Notes: generated by a model from the sequence alone, not told the origin. A stretch of DNA of 64,000 nucleotides from Sulfitobacter maritimus (GCF_013346665.1 NZ_JABVBB010000038.1:1-64000), one strand, 5' to 3'; shown: positions 1 to 10,326, numbered from the stretch's first letter. Numbers and translations: made by a program.

Positions 1-1112
1 CGCAGGCCGTTTTCCATGGCGATCGGTGCGATCAGCTCAACGCCGAAGGACACGTTGTCGCCGGGCATGACCATCTCGGTGCCTTCTGCCAGCTGAACGG
101 TGCCGGTCACGTCAGTTGTACGGAAGTAGAACTGCGGACGGTAGTTCGCGAAGAACGGCGTGTGACGGCCACCTTCCTCTTTGGTGAGGATGTAGGCTTC
201 GGCTTCGAACTTGGTGTGCGGTGTCACGGAGCCGGGCTTGCAGAGAACCTGACCACGCTCAACGCCGTCACGCTCAACGCCGCGCAGCAGGGCGCCGATG
301 TTGTCGCCAGCTTCACCACGGTCCAGCAGCTTGCGGAACATTTCCACACCGGTGCAGGTGGTTTTCTTGGTGTCGCGGATGCCGACGATTTCAATTTCGT
401 CACCAACGTTGATCACGCCACGCTCAACACGGCCTGTCACAACGGTACCGCGACCGGAGATCGAGAACACGTCTTCGACGGGCATCAGGAAGGGCTGGTC
501 CACGGCGCGCTCAGGCGTCGGGATGTACTCGTCCACAGCAGCCATCAGCTTCTTGATCGCTTCTTCGCCGATCTCGGGCTTGTTGCCTTCCATCGCCGCC
601 AGAGCGGAACCTGCAACAACAGGGATGTCGTCGCCGGGGTAGTCGTAGGAGGACAGCAGCTCGCGGATTTCCATTTCCACCAGCTCAAGCAGCTCTTCGT
701 CGTCGACTTGGTCAACTTTGTTCATGAAGACGACCATGGCAGGGATGCCAACCTGACGGCCGAGCAGGATGTGCTCGCGGGTCTGGGGCATCGGGCCGTC
801 GGCCGCGTTCACAACCAGGATCGCGCCGTCCATCTGCGCGGCACCGGTGATCATGTTCTTCACATAGTCAGCGTGGCCAGGGCAGTCGACGTGAGCGTAG
901 TGACGGTTCTCGGTCTCATACTCGACGTGCGCGGTCGAGATGGTGATGCCGCGGGCCTTCTCTTCGGGCGCGCCGTCGATCTGGTCATACGCTTGGAAGT
1001 CACCGAAATACTTGGTGATCGCCGCGGTCAGCGTGGTTTTACCGTGGTCAACGTGGCCGATTGTGCCGATGTTGACGTGTGGCTTGTTACGTTCAAACTT
1101 TGCCTTTGCCAT
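1..1112 (-). CDS. tuf: Elongation factor Tu (3' end cut by window)
   Basis: GTP-dependent carrier that delivers aminoacyl-tRNA to the ribosomal A site. Reading from the ATG at 1112 gives [14 protein letters not shown], the standard EF-Tu N-terminus, followed by the GHVDHGKT P-loop, the [10 protein letters not shown]3 motif and the NKVD G4 motif. About 370 codons are present; the family has about 391, so roughly 20 C-terminal residues lie outside the window. The last visible residues ([13 protein letters not shown]) are in domain III. It reads away from the lipoprotein gene at 1265-1843 on the same strand, with about 150 bases between them that should carry the promoter. Alphaproteobacteria often have two tuf copies; which copy this is cannot be told here. 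Confidence 0.98.
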   Translation of the reverse strand, partial: MAKAKFERNKPHVNIGTIGHVDHGKTTLTAAITKYFGDFQAYDQIDGAPEEKARGITISTAHVEYETENRHYAHVDCPGHADYVKNMITGAAQMDGAILVVNAADGPMPQTREHILLGRQVGIPAMVVFMNKVDQVDDEELLELVEMEIRELLSSYDYPGDDIPVVAGSALAAMEGNKPEIGEEAIKKLMAAVDEYIPTPERAVDQPFLMPVEDVFSISGRGTVVTGRVERGVINVGDEIEIVGIRDTKKTTCTGVEMFRKLLDRGEAGDNIGALLRGVERDGVERGQVLCKPGSVTPHTKFEAEAYILTKEEGGRHTPFFANYRPQFYFRTTDVTGTVQLAEGTEMVMPGDNVSFGVELIAPIAMENGL

Positions 1113-1264
1113 GGTGGCGCCCTTTTAATTGAGGGGCCCCAACGGGGACCCGAACCCTATCTGGCGGGCGATGTATTGGGTCTGGCAGGTAAAATCAAGC
1201 AGGACTTGCACCTGTTGTCCTTTTTAAACCCCGCTCTGCACGGTGCCGCGCCCGACGTTCGGCG

Positions 1265-1843
1265 TTACCTTTCGTCCGAACTGCTTGCCGAGGCTGTCCC
1301 GACACCGCCGTTGAACCAGCCCTGCTCGCGGTTTTGCTTCACGAGATAGGTCTCAATCGCCTTAGCGGCGTTCTGGCTGAGGTTTTTCAACTGCTCCTCG
1401 GCGGATTTAGTATAGCCCGAGCCGACCACCGGACCTTGGTCAAAGGACTCAAAGACAGTGATCTGATGCGGCTCAGGGTTCAGCTTTTTGTTCTTCGCAT
1501 CATCCCAGACGGTTAGGTTCAGGATCAGGATCGACTTCGGCGCAAAGACCAGCGGGATGCCGGGTTGCGCCAGCACATAGCCTTCGACGCTGATGCCAAA
1601 GTGATAGAAGCGCTCCCCGTCATAGCGATCAAACCGTTCTGCCGTTGCGGCCTGCACGGCGGCGGCCAGTTCATCCTTGCTGACCTCGCGACTGAGCGGG
1701 CCTTTCTGTGCTTTCGGTGCCACGACGATATTGTGATGCAGGTTAAAATCCCCCAGCGGCGTCGGCGCATCGCCCAGATCGGAGGCGCCGTTGCAGGCGG
1801 CCAAACTCAAAACAGTCATCAGCACGGCAAGAACACGGATCAT
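1265..1843 (-). CDS. Putative lipoprotein of unknown function
   Basis: A 192-residue protein starting MIRVLAVLMTVLSLAAC, a short lipoprotein signal peptide with lipobox LAAC, so the mature protein should be lipid-anchored at Cys17 on the inner or outer membrane. The ATG at 1843 is preferred over an in-frame start at 1906 because it begins exactly at the signal peptide and has AAAGGA about 7 bases upstream. The mature part is a single soluble domain with no motif I recognise. Similar short lipoproteins are common in Rhodobacteraceae. It lies upstream of tuf on the same strand and divergent from the P450 gene, with 126 bases between the two starts. No function is assigned. Confidence 0.75.
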   Translation of the reverse strand: MIRVLAVLMTVLSLAACNGASDLGDAPTPLGDFNLHHNIVVAPKAQKGPLSREVSKDELAAAVQAATAERFDRYDGERFYHFGISVEGYVLAQPGIPLVFAPKSILILNLTVWDDAKNKKLNPEPHQITVFESFDQGPVVGSGYTKSAEEQLKNLSQNAAKAIETYLVKQNREQGWFNGGVGTASASSSDER

Positions 1844-1969
1844 CAGCACATCCTTTGGGGCGTTAATAATTGCAAAAGGCGTAGCCGATGGGCGCAAGCG
1901 GCGCAATCAGTTGCCGCAGTTGCATGGCCGGGGTGTGGCCCTATCTTACCTGAAACTGAGGATAGCATC

Positions 1970-3328
1970 ATGACCCAGCCAGACCGCCTGCCCGTGCGCG
2001 TGCCGCTTGTGACCGAACCTGTCGGCCTTTGGGGCAGTCTGCAAATGGCGCGGCGCAATGTGCTGAGCATTATTCCGAAAATCGCCACCACCCAGCCGAT
2101 GGTTTCGGGCAAGACCGGCAAGCGCTGGCATATGGTCATGGACCCCGGTGCGATCCGACAGATCTTGCTTGATCGGTTGGAGGATTATCCGAAGTCCGAC
2201 GTCACCAAGAACCTGCTGCGCCCAGCCATCGGGGAGTCGCTCTTTATCGCTGAAGGTGCGCATTGGCGCTGGCAACGCCGTGCCGCAGCGCCTGTGTTCT
2301 CCCAGCGTAATGTGCGCAATCTTGCCCCGGTGATGACTGGCGCCGCGAGCCGCGCCACTGACCGGATCGCCGCCGCTGGCCCACGCGCGGTGAATATGCT
2401 GGACGAGATGGTGACCACCACCTTTGACGTGATTGGCGATGTGACCTTTTCGGGCGATGGCACCTTTGACCGTGACAAGGTGCATGGTGCGATTGACGAC
2501 TATATTGCCGAGGCTGGCAAGATCAGCCTGTTCGACATCTTGGGCTTTCCCGACTGGCTGCCGCGTCCGGGGCGGATGATGTCCGGCCAAGCGTTGAAAC
2601 AGATGAAAGCCATGGCGGATCAGGCTATTGAAGCCCGCGTGGCACGTGGCCATGACGGCACGCCTGACCTGCTGGACCTTCTGCTCGACGGCGTTGACCC
2701 CAAGACAAAGCGCAAGATGAACACCGGCGAGCTGCGCGACAATCTGCTGACTTTCATTGTCGCGGGGCATGAGACAACGGCGCTGACGCTGGCGTGGTCA
2801 ATGTATCTGATGGGATTTGACCAAGAGATGCAGGCCCGCGCCCGCGCCGAGGTGCAGTCAGTTCTGGGCAACCGCCCCTGCACCGGACGGGACGTCGACC
2901 AACTGCCACTGGTGCGGATGATCGTGGACGAGGCGCTGCGGCTTTACCCCGCTGCCGGGATCATTTCGCGCACGGCATTGAAGAAGGACACCCTCTGCGA
3001 CCGCGATATTCTACCCGGCGATACAGTTATGATCCCGATCTATGCGCTCGGTCGCAGCGAACTCCTGTGGGACGAGCCGGATGCCTTTCGCCCTGAGCGG
3101 TTTGCTGACCGTAAGGCGATTGATCGCTATGCCTATCTGCCCTTCGGCGATGGGCCGCGCATCTGCATCGGGGCGAGTTTCGCGCTGCAGGAAGCGGTGA
3201 TCATCCTTGCGACGCTCTTGGGGCGCTTCAAGTTCACCCCGGTGCCGGGCAAAGACCCGGAGCCGGTAATGATCCTCACCCTGCGGCCCGAAGGCGGCGT
3301 CTGGATGACCGCAGAACCGCTAGGCTGA
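1970..3328 (+). CDS. Cytochrome P450
   Basis: A 452-residue haem-thiolate monooxygenase, usual length for a soluble bacterial P450. The I-helix oxygen-activation motif AGHETT is at residues 265-270, the K-helix ExxR motif is in EALRLYP, and the haem-binding loop FGDGPRICIG places the axial thiolate at Cys399. The ATG at 1970 follows a run of in-frame codons that belong to the region upstream; the protein then begins MTQPDRLPVRVPLV, which fits family N-termini. No ferredoxin or reductase gene is adjacent, so redox partners must be encoded elsewhere. The substrate cannot be read from the sequence; fatty acids or terpenoid-like compounds are possible. It is convergent with parC, and a small CCGCC/GGCGG hairpin sits between the two stops. 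Confidence 0.95.
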   Translation: MTQPDRLPVRVPLVTEPVGLWGSLQMARRNVLSIIPKIATTQPMVSGKTGKRWHMVMDPGAIRQILLDRLEDYPKSDVTKNLLRPAIGESLFIAEGAHWRWQRRAAAPVFSQRNVRNLAPVMTGAASRATDRIAAAGPRAVNMLDEMVTTTFDVIGDVTFSGDGTFDRDKVHGAIDDYIAEAGKISLFDILGFPDWLPRPGRMMSGQALKQMKAMADQAIEARVARGHDGTPDLLDLLLDGVDPKTKRKMNTGELRDNLLTFIVAGHETTALTLAWSMYLMGFDQEMQARARAEVQSVLGNRPCTGRDVDQLPLVRMIVDEALRLYPAAGIISRTALKKDTLCDRDILPGDTVMIPIYALGRSELLWDEPDAFRPERFADRKAIDRYAYLPFGDGPRICIGASFALQEAVIILATLLGRFKFTPVPGKDPEPVMILTLRPEGGVWMTAEPLG

Positions 3329-3355
3329 CCCCGCCCTACGGCGGCGCCTGCCAAA

Positions 3356-5797
3356 TCAGTTGAACTTATTGTCGCGCGGGAAGCCACGGGGTGCCATGCG
3401 GCCTGAACTGGCGCGTTTGCCGGTCCATTCCGCCAGATCGACCTCGGTGCGCGTGCGGCCCGCCGGGTCTTGCCAACTGATACCCGCCGCCCGTTCAAAG
3501 GTGGTGGCATCCGACAGCCCGCCGTCCTTGTACTTTTGCAACCGCACACCTTTGCCCCGCCCCATTTCGGGCAGTTCATCAAGGCCAAAGACCAGCACCT
3601 TGCGGTTCTCGCCCACGGTGGCCACGCTGTCGCCAGACACCGGATGGCACACCAGCGCCACGACACCTTCGCCGCGCACATTTAACACCTGTTTCCCGCT
3701 GCGGGTCTGCGCCACAACCTCATCTTCAGGCACGATGAAACCATCCCCAGCCGAAGACGCCACCAGCAGCTTGCGCCCCGGTTGGTGAATAAAGAGCGAG
3801 ACGATCTGCACCTCATTCGGCAGATCAACCATCAGCCGCAGCGGTTCACCCATGCCCCGCCCACCGGGCAGGTTGGCAGCGGACACGGTGTAGAAACGCC
3901 CGTTCGAGCCAAAGACCAGCAAACGATCCGTGGTTTCCGCATGGAAGATAAAACGCGGCCCGTCGCCGTCTTTGAACTTCAACTCGCGGTTCAGGTCGAT
4001 ATGGCCGGTCATGGCGCGGATCCAGCCCATCTGCGAGCAGACCACGGTGATCGGCTCACGATCGATCATCGCCTCGATCGGCACGTCTTCGACCTCGCCC
4101 GCGGTTTCAAAGGTGCTGAGACGCTGGCCGCGTTTGACGCCGTCGATGACCCAGTCCTTGCCGAACTGCTTTTTCGTCGCGCGCAACTGGTCGGCGATGG
4201 TGGTCCACTGCAACTCTTCGTTCTCAAGCAAGTCCTCTAGACCCGCCCGTTCCGACATCAGCGCATCGCGTTCGCGCACCAACGCGTCTTCTTCCAACCG
4301 CCGCAAAGACCGCAGACGCATGTTAAGAATCGCTTCGGCCTGCACATCGGACAGCCCATTCTCGCGGCCCGCATAGCTGTGCGGCACGGCGCGTGTGTCG
4401 CCGCTCTCGGCCAATACACCCGTCGCCTGCGCCTCGGCATCGGCGATCATGGCGAGTTTAGAGACATCGACACCGGCGAGCGGGGAGACATAGGCGGCCT
4501 CATCCATCGCGCGGGTCAGCGTGTCCTGATGCGTCCGGCTCCAATCCTCATACATCAAGGCGGCTTTGGGGTCGTCATCATAGCGGATGATCTCGATCAC
4601 CCGGTCGAGGTTCAGGAATGCCGTAATAAGCCCCTGCAAAACCTCCAGCCGGTGGTCGATCTTGTCCATCCGGTGCCGCGAACGGCGTTGCAGCACCTCG
4701 CGCCGGTGGTCGAGGAAGGCACGCAGCACCTCTTTGAGCGAGCAGACTTTGGGCGTCTGCCCGTCGATCAACACGTTCATGTTAAGCGAGAACCGCACCT
4801 CAAGGTCAGAGTTGCGGAACAGCATCCCCATGAGCACAGCCGGATCAACGTTCTTCGAACGCGGTTCGATGATCATGCGGATGTCGTCAGCAGACTCATC
4901 GCGAATGTCGGCGAGAATCGGGATTTTCTTGGTCTGGATCAGCTCCGCGATCTTCTCAATCAGCTTGGATTTCTGAACCTGATAGGGAATTTCGGTGACC
5001 ACAATCTGCCACGCACCTCGGCCAAGGTCTTCAACCTCCCAACGGCAGCGCAGACGGAAGGAGCCGCGGCCTGTGCGGTAGGCGTTTGCAATGTTCTCAG
5101 CCGGTTCAACAATTACGCCGCCTGTGGGGAAATCCGGGCCGGGGACGTAGTTCAGCAGCGTGTCGTCACGGGCATCGGGCGTTTTGATGAGGTGGATACA
5201 GGCGTCACAAAGCTCGGCAATGTTATGCGGTGGGATATTGGTGGCCATGCCCACAGCGATCCCCGATGACCCGTTGGCCAGCAGATTCGGGAACTGCGCG
5301 GGCAGCACGACCGGCTCGGTCAGCGTGCCGTCATAGTTCTCGCGGAAGTCGACAGCGTTCTCGTTCAGCCCTTCCAGCATCGCCTCAGCGACAGCAGTCA
5401 TCCGCGCTTCTGTATAGCGCGAAGCGGCGGGGTTATCGCCATCGATATTGCCGAAGTTGCCCTGCCCGTCGACCAGCGGATAACGCACGTTAAAATCCTG
5501 CGCCAAACGCGCCATCGCGTCATAGATCGCGGCGTCGCCGTGCGGGTGGTAGTTACCCATCACATCGCCCGAAATCTTGGCCGATTTACGGAAACCGCCG
5601 GTGGAGGACAGCTTCAACTCGCGCATTGCAAAAAGAATGCGGCGGTGGACCGGCTTCAGACCATCGCGGGCATCGGGCAAGGCGCGGTGCATGATCGTGC
5701 TGAGCGCATAGGTCAGGTAACGCTCCCCCAAGGCGCGGCGCAGCGGCTCAGAAAGATCATTCGGGTCGCGTTCAGGGGGGGTAATTACGTCAGACAT
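3356..5797 (-). CDS. parC: DNA topoisomerase IV subunit A
   Basis: The DNA-cleaving subunit of topoisomerase IV, which unlinks daughter chromosomes. It has 813 residues from the ATG at 5797 ([12 protein letters not shown]); an upstream in-frame extension to 5833 looks non-native. The winged-helix and cleavage core contains RRILFAMRE, the quinolone-pocket stretch [11 protein letters not shown] at residues 83-93, and [10 protein letters not shown] with catalytic Tyr128. The C-terminal beta-pinwheel retains a degenerate GyrA-box-like [11 protein letters not shown], fitting ParC better than GyrA. At the position equivalent to E. coli ParC Ser80 there is Ala89, with Asp93 at the Glu84 position. 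parE is not adjacent. Confidence 0.96.
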   Translation of the reverse strand: MSDVITPPERDPNDLSEPLRRALGERYLTYALSTIMHRALPDARDGLKPVHRRILFAMRELKLSSTGGFRKSAKISGDVMGNYHPHGDAAIYDAMARLAQDFNVRYPLVDGQGNFGNIDGDNPAASRYTEARMTAVAEAMLEGLNENAVDFRENYDGTLTEPVVLPAQFPNLLANGSSGIAVGMATNIPPHNIAELCDACIHLIKTPDARDDTLLNYVPGPDFPTGGVIVEPAENIANAYRTGRGSFRLRCRWEVEDLGRGAWQIVVTEIPYQVQKSKLIEKIAELIQTKKIPILADIRDESADDIRMIIEPRSKNVDPAVLMGMLFRNSDLEVRFSLNMNVLIDGQTPKVCSLKEVLRAFLDHRREVLQRRSRHRMDKIDHRLEVLQGLITAFLNLDRVIEIIRYDDDPKAALMYEDWSRTHQDTLTRAMDEAAYVSPLAGVDVSKLAMIADAEAQATGVLAESGDTRAVPHSYAGRENGLSDVQAEAILNMRLRSLRRLEEDALVRERDALMSERAGLEDLLENEELQWTTIADQLRATKKQFGKDWVIDGVKRGQRLSTFETAGEVEDVPIEAMIDREPITVVCSQMGWIRAMTGHIDLNRELKFKDGDGPRFIFHAETTDRLLVFGSNGRFYTVSAANLPGGRGMGEPLRLMVDLPNEVQIVSLFIHQPGRKLLVASSAGDGFIVPEDEVVAQTRSGKQVLNVRGEGVVALVCHPVSGDSVATVGENRKVLVFGLDELPEMGRGKGVRLQKYKDGGLSDATTFERAAGISWQDPAGRTRTEVDLAEWTGKRASSGRMAPRGFPRDNKFN

Positions 5798-6008
5798 GAC
5801 GGGTCTTTTAGCCAAGCACCTGCGGACGGGCAAGCATCGGTTTCATAAAGACGCGGCTCAGATCACCAAGCATATCACTGTCAAGGGAGGGCAAAGCGCA
5901 AAAATTAACCATCCGCGATTTTTTGCCAAAAGGATTTGAACCATCGGCGTAGCTTCGCGTTGGGTCGATGAGAAAACAGTGATGTTCACAGACTTGAGGT
6001 ATGGCGCA

Positions 6009-6758
6009 ATGAAACGGTTCATTTTTTTGACATTCGGCTTCATGGGCTGGGCTTTCTACGAAATGAGCGGCGGTGCCAGTTTCGACCCTGCAGGCCAGCG
6101 CACAGCGCACCTGTCCGACAGCGAGACCGCGCCAATTGCGCAGGCAAAGACAGAGACCGGCAAGCTCGTTACCGCCGCTGCAGAGGAAGCTGCCCGCAAG
6201 CGCATCCTGCGTGAACAGCGGATCGCTTCGAAAGACACGAACGTCGACAGAATCGACGATGCAAACGTCACCCGCGTGGCCCTGAACCTCACCACATTAA
6301 GCGATCTGCCACGTGCCGGGGATATGCCTATCGTCGAAAAGGCCGTTGCAAAACCCGCCGTGAATAAGGGGGTCGCAACCACCACCGCGTCTATCAGCGA
6401 CACAGGCGCGAAGGTTATCAAGGCTTCTGCCACTGTTCCGCAGACCGCTGGCTACACCGTGACCTCCACCCAGACACCAGCCATCATCCCCAGCCTGATC
6501 GACCCAAACGACGACGGTAAGATCGACGCAAGCACCACAACTCACGTCAGCACATCGCAGCAGGACATCCGCACCGTGAGCGGCAACCGCGTGAACGTGC
6601 GCCGTGGGCCGGGGACGAACTTTGGTATCGTTGGCAAACTGAACGCCGGCACTGCGGTAAAGGTAATCGAAGACAATGGCGCCGGCTGGGTACGTTTGCG
6701 GGCATTGGACAGCAACGAAATGGGTTGGATGGCTGAATTTCTGCTCTCCGCTGGCTAA
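6009..6758 (+). CDS. SH3-domain protein, probably periplasmic
   Basis: A 249-residue protein whose N-terminus (MKRFIFLTFGFMGWAFYEMSGG) is a hydrophobic signal or anchor segment. The middle 150 residues are low-complexity, rich in Ala, Thr and Val. Residues about 190-249 form a bacterial SH3 domain with the typical NVRRGPGTNFGIVGKL and GWVRL/GWM motifs. Such domains usually bind peptidoglycan or proteins in the envelope. ATG 6009 is chosen over 5979 because it begins the signal sequence and has GAGG upstream. It is followed directly by a strong terminator at 6787-6814. The substrate is unknown. Confidence 0.85.
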   Translation: MKRFIFLTFGFMGWAFYEMSGGASFDPAGQRTAHLSDSETAPIAQAKTETGKLVTAAAEEAARKRILREQRIASKDTNVDRIDDANVTRVALNLTTLSDLPRAGDMPIVEKAVAKPAVNKGVATTTASISDTGAKVIKASATVPQTAGYTVTSTQTPAIIPSLIDPNDDGKIDASTTTHVSTSQQDIRTVSGNRVNVRRGPGTNFGIVGKLNAGTAVKVIEDNGAGWVRLRALDSNEMGWMAEFLLSAG

Positions 6759-6786
6759 CTTGCTAATTCGCGAACATCACGCGATG

Positions 6787-6814
6787 AAGGGCCTTTCACT
6801 TGAAAGGCCCTTTT
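6787..6814 (+). terminator. Rho-independent terminator after the SH3 gene
   Basis: Inverted repeat AAGGGCCTTT (6787-6796) and AAAGGCCCTT (6803-6812) with a six-base loop, followed by TTTT. It ends two bases before the ATG of the next gene, and its descending arm contains AAAGG, about 8 bases upstream of that ATG. Confidence 0.8.
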
Positions 6815-6815
6815 C

Positions 6816-7646
6816 ATGTCTGCCACGCGTTCGATCCTGATTACCGGTTGCTCCAGCGGGATCGGCTATGCCGCTGCACATGGGATGCGCGCCCGCGGCT
6901 GGCGCGTTTTTGCAGCCTGCCGCCAGCAAGAAGATTGCAATCGACTCGCAGCAGAGGGTTTTGACGCACCTCGACTGGATTACACCGACGAGGCCAGCAT
7001 CCACTCTGCACTCGCGCATGTGCTGGATCAAACGGGCGGGACTTTGGACGCACTGTTCAACAATGGCGCCCATGCCACGCCCGGCCTTGTCGAAGACCTG
7101 CCCACAAACGCGCTGCGCGAAATATTTGAAGCGAATTTCTTTGGCTGGCACAGTCTGACCCGCGCGGTCATCCCGGTAATGCGCGCGCAGGGTCATGGGC
7201 GGATTGTGCAATGTTCCTCGGTGCTTGGCATGGTCGCAATGCCGTGGCGGGGGGCGTATAACGCTACCAAATTCGCGCTCGAAGGCCTGACGGATACCCT
7301 ACGGCTTGAGATGCGCGGCACCGGGGTGCGCCTGATCCTGATCGAACCCGGCCCTGTCACGTCCAAGCTGCGAACCAAAGCGATCCCACGGTTTGAACGT
7401 TGGATCGACTGGAAGAACAGTCCCCGCGCGACGGAGTATGAAACCACCATGCGCCCTCGGCTCTATGATGACAGCGGCAAGGACCGCTTTGAATTGCCCC
7501 CTGAGGCGGTGGTCGAGAAGCTCGCCCATGCTGTCGAATCTCGTCGCCCCCACCCGCGCTATTTCGTCACAACCCCCACCCATATCGCCGGTATTTTACG
7601 CCGTATTCTGCCGACACGGGCCTTGGATTGGGTCACCAGCCGTTGA
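6816..7646 (+). CDS. Short-chain dehydrogenase/reductase
   Basis: A 276-residue classical SDR. It has the NAD(P)-binding TGCSSGIG motif near the N-terminus, FNNGAH in place of NNAG, the catalytic serine in QCSSVLG and the YNATK active-site pair. The start must be at or very near 6816 because the Rossmann glycine motif begins at residue 10. It begins immediately downstream of the 6787-6814 hairpin, so the AAAGG in the hairpin's descending arm is the only visible ribosome binding site. The C-terminal PRFERWIDWKNS and PHPRYFVTTPTH regions resemble membrane-lipid or sterol-type SDRs, but the substrate is unknown. The following small gene starts 57 bases later. Confidence 0.93.
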   Translation: MSATRSILITGCSSGIGYAAAHGMRARGWRVFAACRQQEDCNRLAAEGFDAPRLDYTDEASIHSALAHVLDQTGGTLDALFNNGAHATPGLVEDLPTNALREIFEANFFGWHSLTRAVIPVMRAQGHGRIVQCSSVLGMVAMPWRGAYNATKFALEGLTDTLRLEMRGTGVRLILIEPGPVTSKLRTKAIPRFERWIDWKNSPRATEYETTMRPRLYDDSGKDRFELPPEAVVEKLAHAVESRRPHPRYFVTTPTHIAGILRRILPTRALDWVTSR

Positions 7647-7703
7647 TTTTTGTTGCGCGGCGGTCTGCTGCCGCTACATCTCGAACCAACGAAAGGACAG
7701 CCC

Positions 7704-7910
7704 ATGCCAAATGATCCGTTTTTCGTGATCGTCCTGCTTGCCGTGGTCGCGGTCGCCGTCGTGCTCCTGATGGGGTTGGGCGGCTTTGCCACAGGCGGCA
7801 AGTTCAACAAACGCAACGCCAACAAGCTGATGCGCTGGCGGATTATCGCACAGTTTATCGCCGTGCTGCTGATCCTCGCCTATGTTTATTTCCGTGGAGG
7901 GACGATTTAA
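7704..7910 (+). CDS. Small two-TM protein, HIG1-like (twin transmembrane protein)
   Basis: A 68-residue protein with two membrane segments (about residues 5-24 and 45-62) joined by a basic, glycine-rich loop containing KFNKRNANKLMRWRIIAQ. This arrangement matches the HIG1-type twin transmembrane family found in Rhodobacteraceae next to cobalamin adenosyltransferase; HIG1 proteins elsewhere bind cytochrome oxidase. The ATG at 7704 has AAAGGA nine bases upstream. Its TAA shares one base with the ATG of the next gene (TAATG), so the two are translationally coupled. The family call rests on pattern memory; the membrane topology is clear. Confidence 0.75.
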   Translation: MPNDPFFVIVLLAVVAVAVVLLMGLGGFATGGKFNKRNANKLMRWRIIAQFIAVLLILAYVYFRGGTI

Positions 7911-8482
7911 TGGTGGTGCTGAACAAGATTTACACCCGCACTGGCGACAAGGGCACAACTGCACTTGGCAATGGGGAGCGCGTGGCGAAACACGACGCGC
8001 GGGTCGAAGCCTATGGCACGTCAGATGAATTGAACTGCTTTGTCGGCGTTGCACGGCTTGAGGCCACGGACGCCACGGACGAAGCGTTGGCCCGCATCCA
8101 GAACGACCTTTTCGATCTTGGCGCAGACCTCTGCCGCCCGGACATGGAAGCCGACCGCGACGCGGAGTACCCTCCCCTGCGCGTGACGCAGGAGCAAGTT
8201 GACCGGCTTGAGCGCGAGATCGACGTGATGAACGCCGAGTTGGAACCGCTACGCAGCTTTATCCTGCCCGGTGGCCGCGCGCTGGCGGCGCATCTGCATG
8301 TCTGCCGCACCGTGGCGCGCCGTGCCGAGCGACTGGCAGTGCTGCTGTCCGAACAGACCGACATTAACCCCGCCACCGTCACCTACCTGAACCGCCTGAG
8401 CGATTGGTTCTTCGTCGCGGCCCGCATGGCAAATAACGCGGGTAAGGAAGATGTGCTCTGGGTACCGGGCGCGAACCGCTAG
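7910..8482 (+). CDS. PduO-type cob(I)alamin adenosyltransferase
   Basis: Transfers the adenosyl group from ATP to cob(I)alamin, forming adenosylcobalamin, the cofactor for enzymes such as methylmalonyl-CoA mutase. The 190-residue protein begins MVVLNKIYTRTGDKGTTALGNGERV, which carries the ATP-binding TRTGDKG motif of the PduO/MMAB family, and it has the conserved later stretch LPGGRALAAHLHVCRTVARRAER and NRLSDWFFVAAR. It overlaps the preceding small membrane protein gene by one base. BluB, which makes the lower ligand of the same cofactor, lies at 34025-34654 in this window. It is followed by a 159-base gap and then etfB. Confidence 0.95.
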   Translation: MVVLNKIYTRTGDKGTTALGNGERVAKHDARVEAYGTSDELNCFVGVARLEATDATDEALARIQNDLFDLGADLCRPDMEADRDAEYPPLRVTQEQVDRLEREIDVMNAELEPLRSFILPGGRALAAHLHVCRTVARRAERLAVLLSEQTDINPATVTYLNRLSDWFFVAARMANNAGKEDVLWVPGANR

Positions 8483-8486
8483 ATTA

Positions 8487-8496
8487 TTAGCGCTAA
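8487..8496. promoter_or_regulatory. Palindrome TTAGCGCTAA upstream of etfB
   Basis: A perfect 10-base palindrome five bases after the adenosyltransferase stop and about 145 bases before etfB. Its size and symmetry resemble operator half-sites of LacI-type regulators. A related GGCGCTAAC lies upstream of pckA at about 18158-18166. No regulator is identified. Confidence 0.3.
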
Positions 8497-8641
8497 CAAA
8501 GAAAAACCGAGGAAACGCCGCGTTCAAAACAGTCAGAAATCCGATTTTGGCCTGTTTTGTCCTGATTTGCTTCGTTACACCCATCTTGAGAATTAGGGAG
8601 ACCGGGCCAAGCCCGCGTCACAAACTGAGGAGAGAGACCGC

Positions 8642-9400
8642 ATGAAGGTACTGGTACCTGTCAAACGCGTGATCGACTATAACGTGAAAGTTCGCGTCAA
8701 AGCGGACGGATCGGGTGTCGATCTTGCCAACGTAAAAATGTCGATGAACCCTTTCGATGAGATCGCCGTCGAGCAGGCGATCCGCCTGAAAGAAGCCGGT
8801 CAGGCCGAGGAAATCGTCGCGGTCTCCATCGGTGTGAAGCAGGCGCAGGAAACTCTGCGCACGGCGCTGGCAATGGGCGCAGACCGCGCGATTCTGGTTG
8901 TCGCATCGGACGATGTCCACAAGGACATCGAGCCGCTGGCCGTGGCCAAGATCCTGAAAGCGATTGTCGATGAAGAGCAGCCGGGCCTCGTGCTCTGCGG
9001 CAAGCAAGCGATCGACAATGACATGAACGCCACCGGGCAGATGCTTTCGGCGCTGATGGGCTGGTCGCAGGCAACATTCGCCTCTGACATTGCCATCGAA
9101 GGCGACAAGGCCAAGGTCACCCGCGAAGTTGACGGCGGCTTGCAGACCATTGAAGTCACCATGCCGACAGTCGTCACCGTGGACCTGCGGCTTAACGAGC
9201 CGCGCTATGCCTCGCTGCCTAACATCATGAAGGCCAAGAAAAAGCCGTTGGATGAGAAAACCGCCGAAGACTACGGCGTCGATGTCTCCAACCGGTTGGA
9301 AATCGTCAAAACCGTCGAGCCTGCTGAGCGTGCCGCTGGCATCAAGGTCGGTTCGGTTGACGAGCTTGTGGCGAAACTCAAAGAAGCGGGGGCTGTGTAA
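8642..9400 (+). CDS. etfB: Electron transfer flavoprotein, beta subunit
   Basis: The 252-residue AMP-binding subunit of ETF, which accepts electrons from acyl-CoA and other dehydrogenases and passes them to ETF-ubiquinone oxidoreductase. It begins [19 protein letters not shown] and contains the family signature region [23 protein letters not shown] together with [24 protein letters not shown] clear GAGGAGAGA ribosome binding site precedes the ATG at 8642. Its stop overlaps the start of etfA by one base, so the two subunits are coupled. Confidence 0.98.
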   Translation: MKVLVPVKRVIDYNVKVRVKADGSGVDLANVKMSMNPFDEIAVEQAIRLKEAGQAEEIVAVSIGVKQAQETLRTALAMGADRAILVVASDDVHKDIEPLAVAKILKAIVDEEQPGLVLCGKQAIDNDMNATGQMLSALMGWSQATFASDIAIEGDKAKVTREVDGGLQTIEVTMPTVVTVDLRLNEPRYASLPNIMKAKKKPLDEKTAEDYGVDVSNRLEIVKTVEPAERAAGIKVGSVDELVAKLKEAGAV

Positions 9401-10326
9401 TGGCTGTTCTTCTGATTGCCGAAATTTCCGATGGCGAATTGTCCATGGACGCAACCGCCAAGGCCGTGACCGCGGCCAAGGCTCTGGGCGACGTGACCGT
9501 TCTAGCGGCTGGCAGTTCTGCTGCGGCGGCGGGCGAAGCAGCCTCCAAGATCGACGGCGTGTCTAAGGTGCTGGTCGCGGAAGACCCGATGTTGGGCCAC
9601 CGTCTGGCCGAAGCCACAGCGGCGCTGATCGTGTCGCTGGCGGGTGACTATGACCACATCGTGGCCCCTGCCACCACCGACGCTAAGAACGTGATGCCCC
9701 GCGTCGCGGCGCTCTTGGATGTCATGGTGATCTCTGACGTCTCCGGTGTTGTCGATGCCGACACATTCGAGCGTCCTATCTATGCCGGTAACGCGGTTCA
9801 GACTGTGAAATCCAACGATGCCAAAAAAGTCATCACCTTCCGCACATCGACCTTCGATGCGGCGGGTGAAGGGGGCTCTGCCTCGGTCGAGACCATCTCG
9901 GCTGCGGAAAACCCCGGCCTGTCCACATGGGTCGAAGACAAGGTCGCGGAATCCGACCGTCCTGAGCTGACAAGCGCGGGCGTAGTGGTTTCCGGTGGCC
10001 GTGGCGTTGGGTCCGAAGAGGACTTCGCGCTGATCGAGAAGCTGGCCGACAAGCTGGGTGCCGCCGTTGGCGCGTCCCGCGCGGCGGTCGACTCGGGTTA
10101 TGCCCCGAACGACTGGCAAGTTGGTCAGACCGGTAAGGTCGTAGCGCCGGACCTCTATGTTGCGGTTGGCATCTCCGGCGCGATCCAGCACCTTGCGGGC
10201 ATGAAGGACTCCAAGATCATCGTCGCGATCAACAAAGACGAAGAATCGCCGATCTTCCAAGTCGCGGACTACGGTCTGGTCGCCGACCTCTTCGACGCGG
10301 TGCCTGAGCTGATCGAAAAGCTGTAA
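9400..10326 (+). CDS. etfA: Electron transfer flavoprotein, alpha subunit
   Basis: The 308-residue FAD-binding subunit of ETF. The C-terminal FAD domain begins near residue 199 with [11 protein letters not shown] and continues with [20 protein letters not shown] and the [11 protein letters not shown] loop. Length and domain order are normal. It starts on the last base of etfB and is followed within 30 bases by a strong terminator. The nearby 3-hydroxyacyl-CoA dehydrogenase at 11421 fits the common roseobacter grouping of ETF with fatty-acid or polyhydroxybutyrate metabolism. Confidence 0.98.
   Translation: MAVLLIAEISDGELSMDATAKAVTAAKALGDVTVLAAGSSAAAAGEAASKIDGVSKVLVAEDPMLGHRLAEATAALIVSLAGDYDHIVAPATTDAKNVMPRVAALLDVMVISDVSGVVDADTFERPIYAGNAVQTVKSNDAKKVITFRTSTFDAAGEGGSASVETISAAENPGLSTWVEDKVAESDRPELTSAGVVVSGGRGVGSEEDFALIEKLADKLGAAVGASRAAVDSGYAPNDWQVGQTGKVVAPDLYVAVGISGAIQHLAGMKDSKIIVAINKDEESPIFQVADYGLVADLFDAVPELIEKL

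Noticed and set aside
162-1349. 395-codon open frame opposite tuf
   Set aside because: It is the antisense shadow of the highly biased EF-Tu codons; no ribosome binding site and no recognisable protein.
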